A stretch of 64,000 nucleotides of DNA from Paenibacillus allorhizosphaerae (GTDB taxonomy: Bacteria; Bacillota; Bacilli; Paenibacillales; NBRC-103111): NCBI RefSeq assembly GCF_910594985.1, contig NZ_CAJVCE010000007.1, positions 301,717 to 365,716 of the forward strand. Reading direction: 5' to 3'. The notes beneath the pieces are model-generated. The model saw nothing but the letters and a program-made list of their open reading frames with translations. It was not told the DNA's origin and did not search any database. This document shows positions 44,683 to 52,161 of the stretch, piece after piece. Position 1 is the stretch's first letter. Every line of letters begins with the position of its first letter. A program made the translations under genes and the position numbers.

Positions 44683-44766
44683 AAATGCGATACCTCTATC
44701 CATTGTTTGATTAAAATGCCTAATAGCTGGCTATACTTTAAAATCATCAATAATCAGAGGTGTAAA

Positions 44767-44895
44767 ATGAACATCGTTTTCCATTTGATTTCTGTTATAC
44801 AAAACTCCTATTTATTAATTGGGGTTACTATGGCTATTTTTTTCGCTTTAAAGTCTGTTGCTGGATTCATTAAATATAAGATTAAGAGTAAATAG
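44767..44895 (+). CDS. small single-helix membrane protein
   Basis: The frame has 42 residues: MNIVFHLISVIQNSYLLIGV leads into TMAIFFALKSVAGFI and a Lys-rich tail (KYKIKSK). AGAGGTG stands just before the ATG. One membrane helix with a positive cytoplasmic end is predicted. Base composition is A+T-rich, unlike the core genes. Function unknown; coding status is moderately supported. Confidence 0.4.
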   Translation: MNIVFHLISVIQNSYLLIGVTMAIFFALKSVAGFIKYKIKSK

Positions 44896-45041
44896 GTCTG
44901 AGGTATCTTAATATTCAAAGCTGATCGTCACTTTTTGATATTCGCAGCTAATCCCGAAGAGTAAAATATTGTTGAATATATTTATACTCACAGGGAATTT
45001 TAACAACCGCGTTAAAAAACTAAATTATAGGAGTGCGACTA

Positions 45042-45560
45042 ATGGGTATCTTTTCTGGTAACCAAAAAGATGAACCATTACATTACGGGGAAATCTACGA
45101 TTTATGGCAGTTTTCAATGACGGGAAAAGGTTGTCTTTCTGCAACCCGAGCATACCATTATCATGCTGAAGATAAAGATCTCAAGAAAATACTTGACGAC
45201 ATCATTAACCAGGCTGAGCTTGAAATAAGTGAGTGTGATACTATTTTAATAAATAATGGTATCGTGCCTTCCCCTGCTTTACCTGAAAGACCAGAAACTA
45301 AATTAGAAGATATTCCTGATGGTGTAAAGTTCTCTGATCAAGAAATTGCCGCTATGGTTGGTGCTGATACTTCCCTAAGTTTGATCGCTTGTAGTCAAAT
45401 TATGGGTAAGGCAACACGTGAAGACATCGGAGCTTTATTCGCTAAGTACCATGTAACAAAAGCTGCAATTGGTTTGAAAATCTTGAAGGTGAGCAAGGAG
45501 AAAGGCTGGTTGGTTCCTCCACCCCTTCAGATTAAAAGACCAGAACTTGTAGAAGTGTAA
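45042..45560 (+). CDS. DUF3231 family protein
   Basis: The protein has 172 residues, starting MGIFSGNQKDEPLHYGEIYD. The remainder is helical, with SATRAYHYHAEDKDLKKILD and KFSDQEIAAMVGADTSLSLI. This matches the DUF3231 family of Bacillales, which look like four-helix (ferritin-like) proteins and are often linked to spores. The ATG at 45042 has GGAG about 8 bases upstream. The gene is more A+T-rich than its neighbours. No function is established. Confidence 0.8.
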   Translation: MGIFSGNQKDEPLHYGEIYDLWQFSMTGKGCLSATRAYHYHAEDKDLKKILDDIINQAELEISECDTILINNGIVPSPALPERPETKLEDIPDGVKFSDQEIAAMVGADTSLSLIACSQIMGKATREDIGALFAKYHVTKAAIGLKILKVSKEKGWLVPPPLQIKRPELVEV

Positions 45561-45578
45561 CTCAAAATGGTGCGATAA

Positions 45579-45602
45579 GGAGAGGGCAACCTCTTCTTTT
45601 TA
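45579..45602 (+). terminator. weak terminator after the DUF3231 gene
   Basis: AGAGG-GCAA-CCTCT followed by a T-rich run, 20 bases past the stop codon. A second hairpin without a T run, TTATGG/CCATAA, lies at 45665-45688 in the otherwise gene-free spacer that follows. Confidence 0.55.
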
Positions 45603-45824
45603 GTTACATAATATTCATGAATATACATTCATATCCAACGGTATAAAAGCCTATTAATTTTACGTTATGGTCCCTTTTGGGGCCATAATGTATTTCAATA
45701 TTCAAACCGGTCCATTAATTCAATTTAATACTTTGCTAGCGGTTATATATCGATTACCTATCCGTGTTTAATTTGTTTTTATGCGGGCATAATCGTTAAG
45801 GATATACATCAAGGAGGTTATTAT

Positions 45825-46010
45825 GTGCTAGCTTCCTACCATTCTTATGAAGTTGTCCAAAAAGCTCGTGAGTTATTTAGTAAACTTTCGCAGTGGGCCA
45901 AAATAGTTGATAAGCACCGGATACACGAAATACTTTTGTTTGGCTTCTTCATAGCCCTATTAGCAGTTTCCTTAGATACGCTAGATATCATTCCTGCGTT
46001 CAAGTATTAA
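45825..46010 (+). CDS. small membrane protein of unknown function
   Basis: The 61-residue frame starts at GTG with AAGGAGG 7 bases upstream. An amphipathic N-terminal half (YHSYEVVQKARELFSKLSQW) precedes one membrane helix (ILLFGFFIALLAVSLDTLDI) and a short tail PAFKY. The ribosome site is among the best in the window, so expression is likely. No family is recognised. Confidence 0.55.
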   Translation: MLASYHSYEVVQKARELFSKLSQWAKIVDKHRIHEILLFGFFIALLAVSLDTLDIIPAFKY

Positions 46011-46043
46011 AAAAATGCATCGCCTTTTTCGGCGACGCATCGA
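46008..46043 (-). terminator. terminator of the Fic operon
   Basis: On the minus strand ATGCGTCGCCG pairs with AGGCGATGCAT across a short A loop and is followed by seven T. It is placed directly after the fic stop codon. Confidence 0.85.
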
Positions 46044-46044
46044 T

Positions 46045-46710
46045 TTACCTCTCCATCGTCTTCCCGGGCGTCGGCAGCGACCTGGCCAACTGTGGATCAG
46101 GCTTAGAATTGGAGATGCACTGTTTCATGACCGGAGCCAAGTCCTCTCCGTGATCGATAAGGGATTTCGCTCTCACGTTAGTGAGCTGCCGTTCCGGTAC
46201 GCGAGACCAGTCAAGCCGGTAGCCTGCGTTCAAGGCAAGCGTTCGGATAAACTCACGCTGCGAGCGGCCGTTCCCTTCCCGGAACGGGTGCACCTGATTG
46301 ATCGCCGCCATATAGCGGGACGCCCGCTGCACGAACGCCTCGCTGTTCGGTGCATCTTTCAAATAGCCCTCTTGCTTCAATCTGTCGGATACTTGCCCCA
46401 AGGCGTCACCGATATCCTGATGGTGCCAGTAGGTCATATTTCTGCCCAGATTATCGTAATATTTCGACATATCGACCGTTCGGTATTCGCCCGCCCAGTC
46501 ATACACGTCCTGGAAAATATGCTTATGAATCACCTGCAAATGCTTGGCGTCGAAATCTCCGGGAATCGGCTTGAGTTCAAGCTGTATGAGACGGAGCATC
46601 GTATGGTCTACTTCCGCTTTGTGAAGCTGCGCTTGGTCCCGAATGCCGAACTTGTTGCGCATTACGTCGATGTCCTCGAACAGATACGGGTCTCGGAATT
46701 CGGCCGCCAT
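46045..46710 (-). CDS. fic: Fic-family AMP transferase toxin
   Basis: The protein has 221 residues. The Fic core motif HPFREGNGRSQREFIRTLA is at about residues 142-160, with the catalytic His and the ATP-binding GNGR intact. The flap region reads VDMSKYYDNLGRNMTYWHHQ. It transfers AMP to target proteins. It follows a VbhA-like antitoxin whose last base overlaps the fic start. The Bartonella VbhT-VbhA pair is likewise linked to conjugation genes, and here the coupling-protein gene is upstream on the same strand. Confidence 0.92.
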   Translation of the reverse strand: MAAEFRDPYLFEDIDVMRNKFGIRDQAQLHKAEVDHTMLRLIQLELKPIPGDFDAKHLQVIHKHIFQDVYDWAGEYRTVDMSKYYDNLGRNMTYWHHQDIGDALGQVSDRLKQEGYLKDAPNSEAFVQRASRYMAAINQVHPFREGNGRSQREFIRTLALNAGYRLDWSRVPERQLTNVRAKSLIDHGEDLAPVMKQCISNSKPDPQLARSLPTPGKTMER

Positions 46711-46940
46711 CAGTCCGTCTTCCTCGGTTTAATCAATTCCAGCACTTCCCGTTCCGTCAGCTCTCCTCTGGCAAACCGCATCATGATATCCTCGGTTTCG
46801 GGCGAAACCTCCATTCCATCCATCTCCAGGCTTGCTTTCGCATTGCCGACCGCGCGCGCGGCTTCGGCTTCTTTGTCCCGCTTTTGCTGCTTTTTCTGCT
46901 GAAGACGTTTTTTCTCCATCTCTTCAAAGTGATTGCTCAT
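46710..46940 (-). CDS. VbhA-like antitoxin of Fic
   Basis: The 76-residue protein has a Lys/Gln-rich N-terminus and the VbhA fold region NAKASLEMDGMEVSPETEDI, then MMRFARGELTEREVLELIKP. Class I Fic antitoxins inhibit by inserting the Glu of a (S/T)xxxE(G/N) helix into the ATP site. Here the motif reads SLEMDG, with Asp instead of Glu. It ends at the start codon of fic, so the pair is translationally coupled. Confidence 0.85.
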   Translation of the reverse strand: MSNHFEEMEKKRLQQKKQQKRDKEAEAARAVGNAKASLEMDGMEVSPETEDIMMRFARGELTEREVLELIKPRKTD

Positions 46941-47002
46941 CGATTTATTCCTCCTTATTGCAACTGTTACAACGACGAAGTGTCGGTGTCAGTTGTCCGT
47001 CA

Positions 47003-48595
47003 TTATTTCGGAAGCTTGGCTTCCAGCTCTGTAATCTCGATTTTCAGCTTCTCGATCTGGGCATCGCGCTCCATATAGCTCAGCGATGTATTGACGTAAA
47101 GCTCCCCGACGACGGCTTTCTTGACATAGATCATTGCCTTTATGTCTCCGCTCTTTTGCGCGTAATTCCAACCGTTCGCCGTATCGCCAAGGTCGGCGTA
47201 AGCCATGGCGACGTTGGCTTGATCCCCTGGCTTGAGCGGGAACAAATCTTTTTGCTCGATGATCTTTTTCGCATCCTTGGCAGCGACCGCTTTGGCAAAC
47301 CGTACCTGCGCCACAAGCTTGTCGTCGCCGCTCTTCAGCGCGTAGTTGCCGGCCTCATCCAGATTATTTTCCTTCATGAACGCTTCGGCTACGATCTTGC
47401 TCCGCCGTTTGTCCAGCTCGAACGCTTTGCGCTGCTCTATAATCGTTTTGGCGTTACCGTCAATGACAGCCTTCTCAAACTTGACGACCGGGGCGTCCAG
47501 CTTGATCTGCTTGATCGCAAGCGTGTTTTTCTTGTCGACGAAATCCTGTACGACGAGGTCAATAATCTCCTTATCCGGATACACGTCAAGTGCCATCAAG
47601 CCCGCTCCTCGTTTCCATAGGGCGGTGGCATAAGCATATTTGTCGTCATCCTTCAATTCCTTCGGATCGATCTTCTGGAAGAGGAGGATCGCTTCCCTAT
47701 ACTTGCCGCCGGCTCCGAGACGAAGCGCCTTCAGCACGTCCTCCCTCACGATGGGTTCGGGCTCGGGCTCCGCCCCGGCCAATGCTGCGGCATGAGCGGC
47801 CGATTTCCCGCTGTTAAATCCCGCTGAATAAATGAATAGCATCAAGCCGACCATCACCACCACGAAGAACGAGGCACCCATCCATATCCATTTCCGGTAT
47901 TCCCCCAAACCGGTGCGGATTCGTTCTTTTTTCATGGCCGCCATTTCCTTCTCGACCAGATCCATGTGGTCCCGCTGATGTGCCGCCGCAAGCCGCAAAT
48001 CCTCGAACGATTTGCAGCGCAATATCGTCATCAGAAACTCCTGCGCGCCTGGAGCCGGCTTGTCTCTGGCTGTGCCGATCCCTCTGCTTTTCATCGATTG
48101 AAAAGGAACGCTGCTAAACAGCATCAGAATGAGCCGCTTCACCTGCTCGAGAATATCGTCGTCATGAAACCCTGATGAGGGCAATATCGTATCGATCCCT
48201 GTGAACGCAGCCTTTACTCGATGTAACGAGTCCACATACAGATTGACCGGCTCCAGAATAATCGTCAGTCCCTGTGTACGGTAAAGCTCCTCCGTATATT
48301 CACCGAGACAGATCAACGATTCCACGATGTGCAGCTTCGAATCCAATGGGTTTGTCCGTACCTTTTCAAACGGCCTATAGCCTTCTTCAATGCCGTAATA
48401 GAATACATAATCTTGGCGGGAGGCGTCCTCGAATTCCACTTGTTTCAGTGGAAACGTATAATCGCCGGTCAGCTCCTTCAGCGCATCCAACTGCTCCGGC
48501 GACTCGGCCAGCGTCACCTTTCGAGGCAGCCGGAATTTGATCACATCCTTTGTAAAGATAAAGGTCCCGCCGTTAAAATCGATATGCCTCGCCAT
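47003..48595 (-). CDS. EssB/YukC-like protein in conjugation cluster
   Basis: The protein has 530 residues. About residues 1-220 resemble the pseudokinase-like domain of EssB/YukC from type VII secretion (FYYGIEEGYRPFEKVRTN, then LTIILEPVNLYVDSLHRVKA). A single membrane helix at about 250-275 (WIWMGASFFVVVMVGLMLFI) precedes a TPR-like helical C-terminus (KYREAILLFQKIDPKELKDD, KYAYATALWKRGAGLMALDV). The start at 48595 has GGGAAG 7 bases upstream and abuts the virD4 stop, so longer starts inside virD4 are rejected. It probably helps assemble the secretion channel. Its presence with type IV genes is unusual. Confidence 0.8.
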   Translation of the reverse strand: MARHIDFNGGTFIFTKDVIKFRLPRKVTLAESPEQLDALKELTGDYTFPLKQVEFEDASRQDYVFYYGIEEGYRPFEKVRTNPLDSKLHIVESLICLGEYTEELYRTQGLTIILEPVNLYVDSLHRVKAAFTGIDTILPSSGFHDDDILEQVKRLILMLFSSVPFQSMKSRGIGTARDKPAPGAQEFLMTILRCKSFEDLRLAAAHQRDHMDLVEKEMAAMKKERIRTGLGEYRKWIWMGASFFVVVMVGLMLFIYSAGFNSGKSAAHAAALAGAEPEPEPIVREDVLKALRLGAGGKYREAILLFQKIDPKELKDDDKYAYATALWKRGAGLMALDVYPDKEIIDLVVQDFVDKKNTLAIKQIKLDAPVVKFEKAVIDGNAKTIIEQRKAFELDKRRSKIVAEAFMKENNLDEAGNYALKSGDDKLVAQVRFAKAVAAKDAKKIIEQKDLFPLKPGDQANVAMAYADLGDTANGWNYAQKSGDIKAMIYVKKAVVGELYVNTSLSYMERDAQIEKLKIEITELEAKLPK

Positions 48596-48599
48596 TCCT

Positions 48600-50429
48600 T
48601 CACTTCCCTGTCGTTTCTTCGTAGTCGATAGCAATTCTTGCATACGGGGGGATGTATGGCTGCCGGCTCCGCCCCGAAACCTCCAAATAGCGAAGCCGGC
48701 TGTCCCGGTCGTGAAGAACGCCACGGAAAAACTCAAACTGGAACGCTTTCCGTATCCGGATCGGATTCATCCCCGATACAAGCAGCAGTCCTTCCTCCCT
48801 GGGCATGCGCATGATTTCGTCGGGCGTCATCAAGGGCCGCTTGGTATAGCTTTGCGACGAAGAGTCGGATCCGTCGGACTTGCGACTTTTCGTGACGGAC
48901 CGGGAATCCGTCTGAATCGTCGTATCTCCGAGCAGCTCGGAGAACGTTTTGGCCGTCAAGTGATCGCCGGCGCCGAGCAGAAAACGGAGCGAATGGTTGC
49001 CGATGATCGCTTCCGCCTTTTCCTTCGAATATTTGTCAATGAGCTGACCGACCGACTGGACGATCGTGCTGCACGAAATGCCATACGACCGGCAGGTGGC
49101 AAGCAGCTCCTCGTAATTCGGGATTTTCCCGATATTCGGAAATTCGTCCAGCATGATGTTGACCGGTCTCGGAAGCCGGTTGAAATGACGGTCGGCAAGA
49201 CGGTATAGCTGCTGAAACAGCTGCGTAAAAAAGTTCGATGTCAACATCTCCCAAGTCGAATCCGCTACAGGCAGGATGACATAAACGATCATCTTCCGGT
49301 CCCCAATGTCATCCAGTTTAAAATCGGACACCGCGGTGAACGCCTGTACCGACTTCGAGTTCCATTTCGACAACGTCACGGCGAGCGAGATAAAGATGCT
49401 GGAGCGGACTTTGTCTTCCGCCATTCGGACGACCTGATAGGCCATACTGGCCGGATGATCCGATTCCAAGCTGCCGAAAAACAGGTCCATGTCCTCGGGC
49501 GTCCGGCCATACGTGGTCAAAATGTACCGGACCATGTCCATATTCGCCGCCGGCCCGCATTCGTATTTCACATAGAGAAGCAGCGTGGTGAGCAATGCGA
49601 TCTCGGCTTTACCCCAAAAATCCATTTTTTTGTCTCCGCTTTGCGAGTTGAGAAACAAAGCGGTGGCGATTTGCTCGGCATCCGTTTCCCGCTCAATGTA
49701 GTCGATCGGATTATAGCGGTCGCTGACATCCATTTCCTTGAAATTGACCAACCGGACTTCATAGCCCTGTTCCCGTTTGACCGCCGCCGTGCTTTCATAG
49801 ATCTCGCCTTTAGGATCCGTCACGACAATGGAACGATTCCGTTCGTGAATGATGTTCGTCAAAATGTACGATTGCGTTTTGCCGGAACCCGGGCCCCCGA
49901 CACCGAACACATTTCGGTTCGGAATCGTCGTTTCCTCCGGCAAAATGAGCGGCTTGCCTTGCAGCATGCCGAAGAGGAGCCCGCCCGGATTATTCAGGTT
50001 CGGATGTTTCCCGGCATGCTGGGGCTTATCCGCCGCTGCGGAAAAACGTTTGTTCCACGTTTTCCTGACGAACGTCCGGTCGTTGAACACTTCCCCGGTC
50101 TCCGCCCATTTGGCGGTTCCGTATGCTCCGTATCGTGAGGCCTCCTGGAACGTCTTGACTTTTCCGAAGCGGATAAAGACGGCAAGGGCAGCCAGCAGCC
50201 ACAAGCAGAGGGGAAGCCATTGGCTTTCCCAGAAAGAAGGGTGCAGCCGTGCCTCCTTCAGCAGCTCCAAAGGATGCCATACCGACTGTGTGATTCGCTC
50301 AAAGTCACGTTCTTCGGCAGGTTTCGACATGGAAGCCAGCGCCGTAATAACGATCCATTCCGCAGCCACAGCCACCGTCAATCCGAGCAAAATCGATCCG
50401 GCCATACGTTTTCGAGTCTCCTGCTGCAT
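48600..50429 (-). CDS. virD4: VirD4/TraG-type coupling ATPase
   Basis: The protein has about 609 residues. Two N-terminal membrane helices (about 12-34 and 70-88) are followed by a RecA-like ATPase with Walker A VFGVGGPGSGKTQSYIL near residue 180, SIVVTDPKGEIYES, Walker B VNIMLDEFPNIG and a conserved GNHSLRFLLG segment. Coupling proteins recruit the relaxase-DNA complex to the type IV channel. The start at 50429 has GGAGGTG upstream. The EssB-like gene follows with no gap. Transcription is divergent from the virB-type genes. Confidence 0.95.
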   Translation of the reverse strand: MQQETRKRMAGSILLGLTVAVAAEWIVITALASMSKPAEERDFERITQSVWHPLELLKEARLHPSFWESQWLPLCLWLLAALAVFIRFGKVKTFQEASRYGAYGTAKWAETGEVFNDRTFVRKTWNKRFSAAADKPQHAGKHPNLNNPGGLLFGMLQGKPLILPEETTIPNRNVFGVGGPGSGKTQSYILTNIIHERNRSIVVTDPKGEIYESTAAVKREQGYEVRLVNFKEMDVSDRYNPIDYIERETDAEQIATALFLNSQSGDKKMDFWGKAEIALLTTLLLYVKYECGPAANMDMVRYILTTYGRTPEDMDLFFGSLESDHPASMAYQVVRMAEDKVRSSIFISLAVTLSKWNSKSVQAFTAVSDFKLDDIGDRKMIVYVILPVADSTWEMLTSNFFTQLFQQLYRLADRHFNRLPRPVNIMLDEFPNIGKIPNYEELLATCRSYGISCSTIVQSVGQLIDKYSKEKAEAIIGNHSLRFLLGAGDHLTAKTFSELLGDTTIQTDSRSVTKSRKSDGSDSSSQSYTKRPLMTPDEIMRMPREEGLLLVSGMNPIRIRKAFQFEFFRGVLHDRDSRLRYLEVSGRSRQPYIPPYARIAIDYEETTGK

Positions 50430-50702
50430 GAAACACCTCCACTGCACCAAAACCTGACAATTACAAAAATAACCATGGGTTTCTTTATTTTACTACTCCA
50501 AAGTCGTGCGTTTTATCGAACAAAAGTGGCATTTTTGTAACCGTATGGTCCCATGTTCAGGAACAGCTTCCACAATACGGTACATACGTAGGATGAATAT
50601 GGAAATATCGTCCGATTGTACCCCCTCTGGCCTTAGGATAAAGTAATAAAGTTGACAATGGAAAAATAACCAAGAACGAAGTGCGGGGAGGGTAACCGGG
50701 GT

Positions 50703-50972
50703 ATGAAGGCATTCAGGTCCATGACGCTTGCAGAAGATCCTTTTCAAACAATAACGGAGTTTCTTGACAAAAAAGTAGTAACCGGATTTCTCAATCTGGC
50801 GATTCCGATAGCCGTTCTGTCCATTATCGGCCTCGTCCTGGCCGCTTACATGTCTCATGACGACCACTCCAAGGCCAAATTCAAATCCAGTCTGTTCTAT
50901 GTTTGCGGCGTCACCATCGTCCTGCTGCTATCGCGCGTCATCGTCGGATGGCTGAAGTTTAACATCAATTAG
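50703..50972 (+). CDS. small two-helix protein, VirB2/pilin-like position
   Basis: The protein has 89 residues and two hydrophobic helices (VVTGFLNLAIPIAVLSIIGL and SSLFYVCGVTIVLLLSRVIV) separated by a charged turn. Size, topology and place as the first gene of a virB3-virB4 series match VirB2/TrbC-type conjugation pilins, but it has no cleaved signal and I cannot confirm the family. GGGGAGGG precedes the start. Confidence 0.65.
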   Translation: MKAFRSMTLAEDPFQTITEFLDKKVVTGFLNLAIPIAVLSIIGLVLAAYMSHDDHSKAKFKSSLFYVCGVTIVLLLSRVIVGWLKFNIN

Positions 50973-51006
50973 CCCGCAGAGCTGTTGTCAGAGGTGGTGA
51001 TCGGAG

Positions 51007-52026
51007 ATGGAAAGACGGTATAAGATTCCTAACCAAGTGGACAGCACGTTTCACATATGGAAGTTCATTACGCTGGTCGACGTATTCATCCTCACCCCGT
51101 CCGTGATCTTCTGCATCGCTGTAGTCTGGCTCATGAACGGACTGTTGGAGATAAAGCTGATCATAGGTTTGCTGCCTGTCGTATTGACGGCCGTTGCCGT
51201 ATTTATTCGCCCGATCAAAGAGCGTCCGAATATAAGGGCATTCCGGTTTTTCCAGTGGAAGGTGGCGTTTGGCCGCCGTCAGCGGACGTTTTTGTTCATG
51301 AAAAAAGCGCTCCGGAAGGAGGAAGGAACCGCCGTGGCTAAAAAGAAGCCGTCCGATGCTCATAAGCTCAGTGCTCAGGACCTTATCCCGATCCGCCGAG
51401 TTTTCAGCGAAACGATTGAAACGGACGATCATCGGCTCGTCAAAATTATCTCGGTTTCTGCCGTCAATCTGAGCTTGATGTCGCTGAACGAGCAAATCCA
51501 GGTGATGGAGGGCTATGAGCAGTTGCTTAACAATCTGGAAGATCCGGTCCAAATTTTGCGGGTATCGGAGCCGATCAATATGAGCCGGTACATTGAGGAA
51601 CTGCGACGAAAGCGAAGCACGACTCAGAATGTGCATAAAAAAATTTTGCTCAGCTCCTACATCGATTACGCGCAAAGCATCCAACAAAACCGTGAGATGA
51701 TCCGGAGGAATCGGTTCCTTGTGTTCGACGAGAAATACGAGCCTGGAAAAGAAGGCTCCCTTGAGCAGGCGATGATCCGTCTTCGCGTAAGGCGCGACCA
51801 CTATATTGAGAGGCTGGAAGACATGCTGTTCCGCCATAGGCTAGATGCGGTGGAGCTGACGAACGAAGAGTTGAAAAAAGCGCTGCAAATTTTTTACGAT
51901 TACGAGAATGCCCAGCTCCATACGGTGACCGATGAAACGGAGATGGAATATTTGATCGGGCGGCGCAACTTGGTGTCGGCTGTCAAACGGATCGAGGAGC
52001 GGGAACGGCTCGCGAACGAATTTTAA
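51007..52026 (+). CDS. PrgI/VirB3-like protein with VirB4 N-domain-like extension
   Basis: The protein has 339 residues. Residues 1-90 have two membrane helices (FITLVDVFILTPSVIFCIAV and IIGLLPVVLTAVAVFIRPI), the PrgI/VirB3 layout found directly before virB4. Residues about 115-330 are soluble and resemble the N-terminal domain of VirB4/TraC proteins (LVKIISVSAVNLSLMSLNEQ, VQILRVSEPINMSRYIEEL). Usually PrgI is about 110-130 residues, so this looks like a fusion or an expanded form. The RBS is GGTGGTGATCGGAG. Confidence 0.6.
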   Translation: MERRYKIPNQVDSTFHIWKFITLVDVFILTPSVIFCIAVVWLMNGLLEIKLIIGLLPVVLTAVAVFIRPIKERPNIRAFRFFQWKVAFGRRQRTFLFMKKALRKEEGTAVAKKKPSDAHKLSAQDLIPIRRVFSETIETDDHRLVKIISVSAVNLSLMSLNEQIQVMEGYEQLLNNLEDPVQILRVSEPINMSRYIEELRRKRSTTQNVHKKILLSSYIDYAQSIQQNREMIRRNRFLVFDEKYEPGKEGSLEQAMIRLRVRRDHYIERLEDMLFRHRLDAVELTNEELKKALQIFYDYENAQLHTVTDETEMEYLIGRRNLVSAVKRIEERERLANEF

Positions 52027-52054
52027 AGAGGTAGTGACTTTTGCGGCCGGCATG

Positions 52055-52145
52055 AAAACTCAGCGGATGCTTTCGATGCCAGTTTTTGCTCACGTAAAAA
52101 CTCAGCGGATGCTTTCGATGCCAGTTTTTGCTCACGCAAAAACTC
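52055..52145 (+). repeat. tandem 42-base repeat before virB4
   Basis: Units starting AAAACTCAGCGGATGC occur at 52055 and 52097, and a partial third (AAAACTC) at 52139, a period of exactly 42 bases. Each unit carries AGTTTTT...AAAAACT arms. The array ends 6 bases before the AGAGGTG ribosome site of virB4. Confidence 0.9.
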
Positions 52146-52161
52146 TTAAGAGGTGAACACC

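Noticed and set aside
48596..48736. Longer start for the EssB-like protein inside virD4
   Set aside because: The extra 47 residues are an out-of-frame reading of the virD4 3' end, and the proposed ATG has its own ribosome site.
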